DNA of 21,472 nt. Origin: CBFGWV01 sp965652545 (lineage in GTDB: Bacteria; Pseudomonadota; Gammaproteobacteria; Competibacterales; Competibacteraceae). A model generated the notes under the pieces. That model saw nothing but the letters and a program-made list of their open reading frames with translations, had not been told where the DNA came from and did not search any database. Location of the stretch: NCBI GenBank assembly GCA_965652545.1, contig CBFGWV010000051.1, forward strand, positions 1 to 21,472, in the 5' to 3' direction. Shown here in pieces: positions 16,270-21,472 of the stretch. Every line of letters begins with the position of its first letter. Positions within the stretch are counted from its first letter, which is position 1. Position numbers and translations under genes: made by a program.

Positions 16270-17163
16270 CTACCAGCGCTTGGCGAGCTTCAAGCGTTCG
16301 CGAACCTGCGCCGGGGTCAGCAGGTTGACGTTCATGGCTTGCAGAATCGTCACCGCCCGCTCGACCAAGTCGCCATTGCTGGCCAGTACGCCCTTGCTCA
16401 GGAAGAGGTTGTCCTCCAGCCCCACGCGCACGTTGCCGCCGGCCAGTGCGGCCATGGCCACGTACGGCAGTTGCATACGGCCGATGGAGAACATGGAATA
16501 CGTCCAGCCGGCGGGGATGTTGTTGACCATGGCCATCAGGCTGTTGAGATCGTTCGGCGCGCCGAAAGGGATGCCCATACACAGCTGGATCATCACCGGG
16601 TCGTCGATCAGCCCCTTGTCCACCAGGTGCTTGGCCAGCCATAGATGACCGGTGTCGAAGACTTCGATCTCCGGCCGCACGCCCAGGGCCTGCACGCGGC
16701 GGGCCATGGCTTCGAGCATGCCGGGCGTGTTGGTCATGATGTAATCGGCTTCGGCGAAGTTCATCGTGCCGCAGTCGATGGTGCAGATCTCCGGGAGTAA
16801 CTCGGTCACATGCGCCAGGCGCTCCTCGGCGCCGACCATGTCGGTCTGCTCGGCATTCAACGGTAAGGGTTGTTCGATGGACCCGAGCACCAGGTCGCCG
16901 CCCATACCGGCGGTCAGGTTGAGTACCACGTCGGTACCCGAGTCCCGCACACGGGCGACGACCTCGCGGTACAGCGCCGGGTCGCGCGAGCCTTTGCCGG
17001 TCTCGGGGTCACGGACGTGGATGTGGGCAATGGCCGCGCCCGCCTTGGCCGCCTCGATGGCCGCATCGGCGATCTGCTCCGGCGTGACCGGCACCTTGTC
17101 GCTGCGGTCGGTCGTGCCGCCTGAGCCTGTTACCGCACAGGTGATGAATACATCCCACTTCAT
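16270..17163 (-). CDS. cdhC: BKACE enzyme: 3-dehydrocarnitine cleavage with acetyl-CoA (CdhC type)
   Basis: A 297-residue beta-keto acid cleavage enzyme (DUF849). The family uses a divalent metal to exchange an acyl group between a beta-keto acid and acetyl-CoA; the carnitine member converts 3-dehydrocarnitine + acetyl-CoA to betainyl-CoA + acetoacetate. Visible marks are the start MKWDVFITCAVTGSGGTTDR, the metal site HIHVRD (H47, H49), NLTAGMGG, TIDCGTMNF, EVFDTGHLWLAKHLVDKGLI and VRVGLEDNLFLSKG, whose Glu completes the metal site. ATG 17163 is chosen for the very good GGAGGTGG just upstream; longer readings run into the regulatory gap. It is first in the leftward operon, and the dehydrogenase-thioesterase fusion in the same operon supports the carnitine assignment over other BKACE substrates. 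Confidence 0.93.
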   Translation of the reverse strand: MKWDVFITCAVTGSGGTTDRSDKVPVTPEQIADAAIEAAKAGAAIAHIHVRDPETGKGSRDPALYREVVARVRDSGTDVVLNLTAGMGGDLVLGSIEQPLPLNAEQTDMVGAEERLAHVTELLPEICTIDCGTMNFAEADYIMTNTPGMLEAMARRVQALGVRPEIEVFDTGHLWLAKHLVDKGLIDDPVMIQLCMGIPFGAPNDLNSLMAMVNNIPAGWTYSMFSIGRMQLPYVAMAALAGGNVRVGLEDNLFLSKGVLASNGDLVERAVTILQAMNVNLLTPAQVRERLKLAKRW

Positions 17164-17259
17164 AGTCCACCTCCGGTCGAATCGTCGCATTTCGGGTTGA
17201 ACCCAGGATGCGCGTGAGCAAAACGCGATATTTTGCAAAATCTGTCATATGTTTTGCGC
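17164..17259. promoter_or_regulatory. Divergent promoter/operator region of the carnitine operon and its regulator
   Basis: A 96-bp gap between the BKACE gene and the regulator gene. It contains a perfect 12-bp palindrome ATTTTGCAAAAT (17230-17241), flanked by GCAAAAC (17218-17224) and GTTTTGC (17251-17257), which are inverted to each other across it. GCAAAA thus recurs three times in about 40 bp, a likely binding site for the adjacent AraC-type activator and perhaps for basal promoters of both genes. No clear -35/-10 pair was found. The right flank touches the regulator start, which fits autoregulation (inference). Confidence 0.6.
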
Positions 17260-18243
17260 ATGGAGACAAAGCGATTATTGCGTTTCAGCTTTCTGCTGCT
17301 GGACGGCTTTTCCAACATGGTGCTCGCCAGTGCCGTGGAGCCGTTGCGTGCCGCGCGTGACCTGTCCACCCGCGAGGGCTTCGAATGGCGTCTGCTGACA
17401 CTCGACGGCGGGGCCGCCATCAGCTCCAGCGGGCTGGCTATCCAGCCTCAGGGCACGCTGGAGGAGGGGGGGGCGGCTGATGCCTTGTTCGTGGTGGCGG
17501 GGTATGGCTTCCGCGGCTTCGCTACACTGCCGATACTCGGTCGGTTGCGGCGGGCGGCCCGTCGGGTCACGCATGTCGGCGCCCTGGACAGCGGGTCCTG
17601 GTTGCTGGCGGCCGCGGGCTTGCTGGACGGCCGCCGGGCCACCATCCACTGGCAAGAGCTGGACAGCTTCCAGGAGGCCTTCCCGCAGGTCACGGTGGCC
17701 ACCGACCGTTATGTCATCGATGGGCACCGCATTACCGCCGGCGGCGCGACCACGGTGATGGACCTGATGGTGCGGCTGATTCGCGATCACAGTGGCAACG
17801 CCCTGGCATTCGATGTCAGCAACCTGTTCATCTACGACGTCGAGCACGGCGGGCGCGAGGGACGCGGCGCGCGCAGCCGCTCGCTGATGGCGCGGGCGCC
17901 GCAGTTGATCAAAGCCATCACGGAAATGCGCCGCACCGTGGCCGACCCGCTTGCCCTGGAGCACATCGCCGCCGTGGCCGCCTGTTCGCTGCGCACCCTG
18001 GAGCGCTTGTTCGTGCGCGAAATGGAGGTTTCGGCCGGCCGCTACTACCAGATGGTCCGGCTCAAGCATGCCCGCGCGCTGGCGGAGGAGACCGCGCTGA
18101 ACACGGCGGAAATCGCCGAGCGATGCGGCTTTGCGTCATCTTCGACCTTATCGCGTGCCTTCTCGCAGCACTTTGGCGTGTCGATACGCGAGTTGCGCAA
18201 GCGCCGTCTGCGGCACAACACGGGCCGCGGCGATACGCCGTGA
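17260..18243 (+). CDS. cdhR: GlxA/AraC-family regulator of carnitine catabolism (CdhR-like)
   Basis: A 327-residue regulator. Residues 5-170 are a DJ-1/PfpI-like ligand domain (FLLLDGFSNMVLASAVEPLR, LFVVAGYGF, HVGALDSGSWLLAAAGLLDG, RATIHWQE). The nucleophile Cys of enzymatic DJ-1 proteins is replaced by Asp-Ser (about 110-111), as in other amino-acid and betaine-sensing regulators. Residues 225-322 hold two AraC helix-turn-helix units, with LEHIAAVAACSLRTLERLF and TAEIAERCGFASSSTLSRAF. In Pseudomonas, CdhR of this layout activates carnitine genes; divergence from the BKACE gene supports the same role here. ATG 17260 is used although no ribosome site is visible; a TTG 27 bp upstream is the alternative. 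The radical SAM gene follows on the same strand. Confidence 0.9.
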   Translation: METKRLLRFSFLLLDGFSNMVLASAVEPLRAARDLSTREGFEWRLLTLDGGAAISSSGLAIQPQGTLEEGGAADALFVVAGYGFRGFATLPILGRLRRAARRVTHVGALDSGSWLLAAAGLLDGRRATIHWQELDSFQEAFPQVTVATDRYVIDGHRITAGGATTVMDLMVRLIRDHSGNALAFDVSNLFIYDVEHGGREGRGARSRSLMARAPQLIKAITEMRRTVADPLALEHIAAVAACSLRTLERLFVREMEVSAGRYYQMVRLKHARALAEETALNTAEIAERCGFASSSTLSRAFSQHFGVSIRELRKRRLRHNTGRGDTP

Positions 18244-18321
18244 GCGGTTTGGCCATTGGTTGAATTGACTTGTGATCCGCCCCGTTTTCTCATCGACGAT
18301 GCGAATGCACTGGGGGTTGCG

Positions 18322-20223
18322 GTGGCGTACGAACGAGAACTCGATACCATCGTGGCGCCATGTGACGTGCTGTTGATCGTCCCGCCATTTTCCGGTTTGG
18401 AGCGGCCCAGCCTGGCCATGCACGTATTGCAGGCTTGTGCGAGGGATGCAGGTTTCTCCACCAGCGTGTTTTACGCCAATCTGTCCTACGCACAATGGAT
18501 TGGTGAGCAGGGCTATCTATCGGTATGCGCCATGCCACCGGGCTGGTTCATTGGCGAGCGGCTTTTTTCGCGTCTGGCGTACGACCTTCCGCCCCTTGGA
18601 AATGACCGCGGCCAGCATGTGGCCGATGAGCTCCGGCGCCTGAAGCATCAGGGCAGCATCGGTGGTCCGCCGCTGGTGCTGCGCGAACTGCACGCGATGG
18701 AGGCCACGGCCGAACGCTGGCTGCGTTGGTTGGCGCCGGCGCTCTTGTCGAAGCTGCCGGCGGTCGTAGGCTGTACGTCGAGTTTCGAGCAGACGGCCGC
18801 GGGCATTGCTCTGTTGCGGGCCCTCAAGCAGCAACGTCCCGACGTATTGACCGTCATCGGCGGCGCCAACTGCGAGGATGCAATGGGTGAAGGCATGGCC
18901 GCCCTGAGCCCGTATCTCGATGTCGTCTTCTCCGGCGAGAGCGAGCGTGCATTCGTGGACGTTCTCAACGGCTTGCGTGCCGGGTGCCGGCCGACACAGC
19001 GCATCGTCAAGGGTGAGCCGTGCATGGATCTGGATGCCTTGCCCACCCCGGATTTCAGTGAGTACTACCACCAGCTGGATACGTTTCTTCCTGCCAGTTC
19101 GTTGAAGACCAAGGGCAAGATCTTCCTGCCGTACGAAACCAGCCGCGGATGTTGGTGGGGACAGAAAAGCCATTGCACCTTCTGCGGTATCAGCAGCGAG
19201 AGCATGGGGTTTCGCAAAAAGTCACCGGACCGGGTGATCGCCGACTTGCGCAGCCTGTCGGCGTCGCACCCCACGGACATCGTGGCCATGGCCGACAACA
19301 TCATGCCGCAGGCGTACTACCAGACCCTATTGCCGCGCCTGAAGGCCGAGTTGCCACCGTTGTTCATTTTCTATGAGTTGAAAGCGAACATGGGGCTGCG
19401 GCACATGCGGCTGTTGCACGAGGCCGGTGTGAGGGAGATTCAACCCGGCATCGAGGCCTTGTCGACCGGTTTGCTGAAGCTGATGGCCAAAGGCGTGACG
19501 GCCTCTCAGAACATCGCCACGCTGCGCCATGCCAGGGCCCTGGGAACCTATGTCCAGTGGAACCTCCTGTGGGGCTTTCCAAACGATGAGCTGGCCCACT
19601 ATGAAGAGACCCTGGCACTGCTGCCCCTCATTCGGCATCTGCGCCCACCGCGCGCGTTCTACCCCATTGTGCTGGACCGGTTTGCTCCCTATTTCACCCG
19701 GCCCGGCGGCTTTGGCATTGCAAACCTTACCCCGCTGGCCGGCTATGCGGATGTGTTTCCGGCCGGTGCGGCAATCGACAAGCTTGCGTACTACTTCAGC
19801 GGAACCTTCCGCTCGGGCTCCCGCGACAACCCGGCGGTCGTTGCAGCCATCGCGCACGAGGTCGCTGCGTGGCGGGCGGCTTGGTACGGTGGCCGGCAGG
19901 CGCCGCCGCAACTGAACGTTACGCGCGATGGCGACCGGTTTCTGCTCGAGGACACTCGGACATCCGGCGTAGAGGGAAGGCTTGAAACGATGGATCGCGA
20001 GCAGGCGGTGACCGCACTACTGAGCAGGCCGGGTTACAGCATGGACCCTGATATCCGCCGATGGGCGCTTGAGCGTAAAGTGGCCATCGACCTCGACGGT
20101 GGCCTTGTCCCATTGGCAACCGCGTCGCTGGATGTACTGGCCACGTTGGAGGATGACGGGGGAGGGTCTGCGTCGCTCGCTGATCGACACCGTGGTGTCG
20201 TGGCGGCATCCATGCCGCCGTAA
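18322..20223 (+). CDS. B12-binding radical SAM enzyme, RiPP-maturase type
   Basis: A 633-residue protein (655 if the upstream TTG at 18256 is used). Residues 10-230 form a cobalamin-binding-like domain (VLLIVPPFSGLERPSL, VVGCTSSFEQ, TVIGGANCED), without the DxHxxG lower-ligand motif. The radical SAM core has an unusual cluster motif, RGCWWGQKSHCTFCG, i.e. CX7CX2C with Cys 277, 285 and 288, then KSPDRVIADL, DIVAMADNIM and EIQPGIEALSTGLLKLM. This spacing and the ETSRGCWWG context are those of the ribosomal-peptide-maturation radical SAM proteins (TIGR03975 type), believed to act as peptide C-methyltransferases or related modifiers. The start is uncertain; GTG 18322 has a G-rich tract upstream and gives a family-like N terminus. 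No precursor gene is recognised nearby, so the substrate is unknown. It is convergent with the LuxR-type gene, 8 bp apart. Confidence 0.9.
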   Translation: MAYERELDTIVAPCDVLLIVPPFSGLERPSLAMHVLQACARDAGFSTSVFYANLSYAQWIGEQGYLSVCAMPPGWFIGERLFSRLAYDLPPLGNDRGQHVADELRRLKHQGSIGGPPLVLRELHAMEATAERWLRWLAPALLSKLPAVVGCTSSFEQTAAGIALLRALKQQRPDVLTVIGGANCEDAMGEGMAALSPYLDVVFSGESERAFVDVLNGLRAGCRPTQRIVKGEPCMDLDALPTPDFSEYYHQLDTFLPASSLKTKGKIFLPYETSRGCWWGQKSHCTFCGISSESMGFRKKSPDRVIADLRSLSASHPTDIVAMADNIMPQAYYQTLLPRLKAELPPLFIFYELKANMGLRHMRLLHEAGVREIQPGIEALSTGLLKLMAKGVTASQNIATLRHARALGTYVQWNLLWGFPNDELAHYEETLALLPLIRHLRPPRAFYPIVLDRFAPYFTRPGGFGIANLTPLAGYADVFPAGAAIDKLAYYFSGTFRSGSRDNPAVVAAIAHEVAAWRAAWYGGRQAPPQLNVTRDGDRFLLEDTRTSGVEGRLETMDREQAVTALLSRPGYSMDPDIRRWALERKVAIDLDGGLVPLATASLDVLATLEDDGGGSASLADRHRGVVAASMPP

Positions 20224-20231
20224 ATCCAGTC

Positions 20232-20843
20232 TCAGGCCCGTATCGACTGAATGCGCTCGGCCGCAATGGCTGCCTGGGTGCGATTGACCACGCCCAACTC
20301 GCGAAAAATGGCCATGCAATGGACTTTGATGGTGCCTTCCGCCAAGCGGAGGGTGCGGGCGATCTCTTTGTTCGACTTGCCATCCCTGAGTAGATACAGC
20401 ACTTCCATTTGCCGTGCGGTGAGGGGGTTGGATGGAGATGAGGGTTCGTCACCGTGCCAGTCGGGCAGTCGGTCATCCATGGCTTGCGGTCTTGGGCCGG
20501 AGGAGGCGTCCGTGATTGCGGGAAGCGGTGTGCGGAACGTGGCCAACAGGCGCCGGATGGTCGATTGGGCCGCGCTGAAGTCTCCGCCCACATCGAAGAG
20601 CGTCAGGATCATCGTATCGCTATGGCGTTCTCTCAACCGCTGGACATTTGCCAGCTCCCTCAAATCATACGAGCTGAGGCAGGCAATGATCAGCTGAAAG
20701 GTTTCACCCGCTTCCAGCATATCCAGCGCGCGCTCCAGATTCACGGTTTCGAAAACGGTGAGGTTATCGGGTTTGTCCGGAATAAGACGCTGTAATGAAG
20801 TGCCCAAGTGCTCGTGAATACCGACGGCTAAAATTCGATGCAT
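20232..20843 (-). CDS. LuxR/NarL-type transcriptional regulator with degenerate receiver
   Basis: A 203-residue regulator. The C terminus (about 138-203) is a clear LuxR helix-turn-helix: PLTARQMEVLYLLRDGKSNK, then EIARTLRLAEGTIKVHCMAI. The N-terminal 110 residues have receiver-like spacing (MHRILAVGIHEHLG start, then FQLIIACLSSYDLREL) but lack the usual aspartate pair and the phospho-acceptor Asp, which here reads IIACLSS, so phosphorylation is unlikely. A linker rich in Pro and Ser separates the domains. ATG 20843 is supported by GAGGAGGAA 7 bp upstream. It converges on the radical SAM gene and may control it or an unseen neighbour to the right; the target is unknown. Confidence 0.88.
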   Translation of the reverse strand: MHRILAVGIHEHLGTSLQRLIPDKPDNLTVFETVNLERALDMLEAGETFQLIIACLSSYDLRELANVQRLRERHSDTMILTLFDVGGDFSAAQSTIRRLLATFRTPLPAITDASSGPRPQAMDDRLPDWHGDEPSSPSNPLTARQMEVLYLLRDGKSNKEIARTLRLAEGTIKVHCMAIFRELGVVNRTQAAIAAERIQSIRA

Positions 20844-21472
20844 GACGCTGTTCCTCCTCGCCCGAAAGTGAGATGACGACCCTGTGCCAGCCGACTGTTC
20901 CGCCCTTTGCGGGCGTGCCTGACGAGGCTTCTCACTATCATTACCAGTGGTTATTGACTCCTTGAACCATCTCTATGGTTTTCGATTCCTTCACCTCCGA
21001 GGTTAACACTGGTGACATCATCCATATGGTACTGATCGATCGGAATCCGATACTTTCCTGCACGTATAGGATCACTGGAGCCTGTATTGCAACGATCCTC
21101 CGATCAACAAAAACCCCTTGTTTTGCCACCGTTCATCCATGAGGCGTCCTGCCCTCACCTGCCCATGTATATTCATGGACCATGCAATCAACTAAAGCGA
21201 GGTGCCTGAAAAAAATTAGCAAACTTAGTCAGTTGCGAACCTAGCACCGAATCATGCAGGTATAAACTGCACTCGTGCTGATGTTTGCGATAAGTTGAAA
21301 TAATGCCTAGGCTTGTTTTATGACTTGCTAAACATTTCCTGTGGCAGCGTCGACGGACGCAAGGTGATTCTTTCACAGAAACGACGTGGTGCGCGAAACA
21401 TCGTATCGCCGGAACCCCGCCTCCGTTTGAAGACCAAGCAGCCTGCGACACACGGGCGCCGCCCGTGTGTCA
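20844..21472. other. AT-richer intergenic stretch with no convincing gene
   Basis: This 629-bp stretch upstream of the LuxR-type gene is visibly richer in A and T than the rest of the window. It holds several small inverted repeats: CGCCC/GGGCG (20901-20915) in the likely LuxR leader, AACCAT/ATGGTT (20965-20980) and ATCGG/CCGAT (21039-21051). Only short open frames occur: minus 20941-21129 (62 codons, GTG start), minus 20951-21025 (24 codons, ATG), minus 21072-21140 (22 codons, with AGGA upstream) and plus 21026-21142 (38 codons). None resembles a known family or has a strong start context together with length, so none is called. Confidence 0.6.
21447..21471. terminator. Perfect 12-bp inverted repeat at right edge, possible terminator
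   Basis: Arms GACACACGGGCG (21447-21458) and CGCCCGTGTGTC (21460-21471) pair perfectly around a single central C. The window ends one base later, so a following T-run on the plus strand cannot be seen; none lies on the minus side. A rho-independent terminator of a gene beyond the edge is the simplest reading, but a protein-binding palindrome or mobile-element end is equally possible. Confidence 0.4.

Noticed and set aside
20901..20915. CGCCC/GGGCG hairpin in the LuxR leader considered as a terminator or riboswitch
   Set aside because: The stem is only five pairs, no T-run follows on either strand, and no riboswitch core is recognisable.
21188..21451. Minus-strand 87-codon frame near the right edge
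   Set aside because: It begins with GTG inside the edge palindrome, has no ribosome site, and shows no recognisable motif.

Overview
The window is GC-rich bacterial DNA with tightly packed, often overlapping genes. Family content and codon style point to a gammaproteobacterium, probably marine or halophilic, or a Pseudomonas relative. This rests on gene families, a REP-like repeat cluster and the carnitine catabolic genes; no rRNA or tRNA is present to settle it.

Block 1 (about 1-9331) is an uptake-plus-enzymes locus. Eight genes run leftward from position 6920: a polyamine-type periplasmic binding protein, two permeases and an ATPase (PotD/B/C/A type), a GT1-family glycosyltransferase, a small DUF861-type cupin, an AmgK-like sugar kinase, and the first 154 codons of an aldehyde dehydrogenase cut by the window edge. 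Several junctions overlap (ATGA or similar), so this looks like one operon. Divergent from it are a GntR/FCD regulator with two winged-helix modules and a second, closely related GT1 glycosyltransferase. No characterised pathway that I know combines these parts, so this is the best candidate for an undescribed system.

At 9336-9578 a short non-coding stretch holds four REP-like elements in alternating orientations.

Block 2 (9610-18243) is a carnitine catabolism locus. Leftward from 17163 run a BKACE-family enzyme (CdhC type), a Tat-exported family-5 (oligopeptide type) binding protein, an L-carnitine dehydrogenase fused to a betainyl-CoA thioesterase (CdhA-CdhB type), two Dpp/Opp-type permeases and a double ATPase. 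A GlxA/AraC-type regulator of CdhR type is divergent. Together they would import carnitine or a related betaine, oxidise it to 3-dehydrocarnitine, cleave that with acetyl-CoA to betainyl-CoA plus acetoacetate, and release glycine betaine. A strong hairpin lies between the dehydrogenase and the first permease.

Block 3 (18256-21472) holds a B12-binding radical SAM enzyme of the RiPP-maturase type, with an unusual CX7CX2C cluster motif, and a convergent LuxR/NarL-type regulator with a degenerate receiver. About 630 bp of AT-richer sequence follow, with no convincing gene, and a perfect 12-bp inverted repeat sits at the window edge. No convincing RiPP precursor is visible, so the maturase's substrate is unknown.
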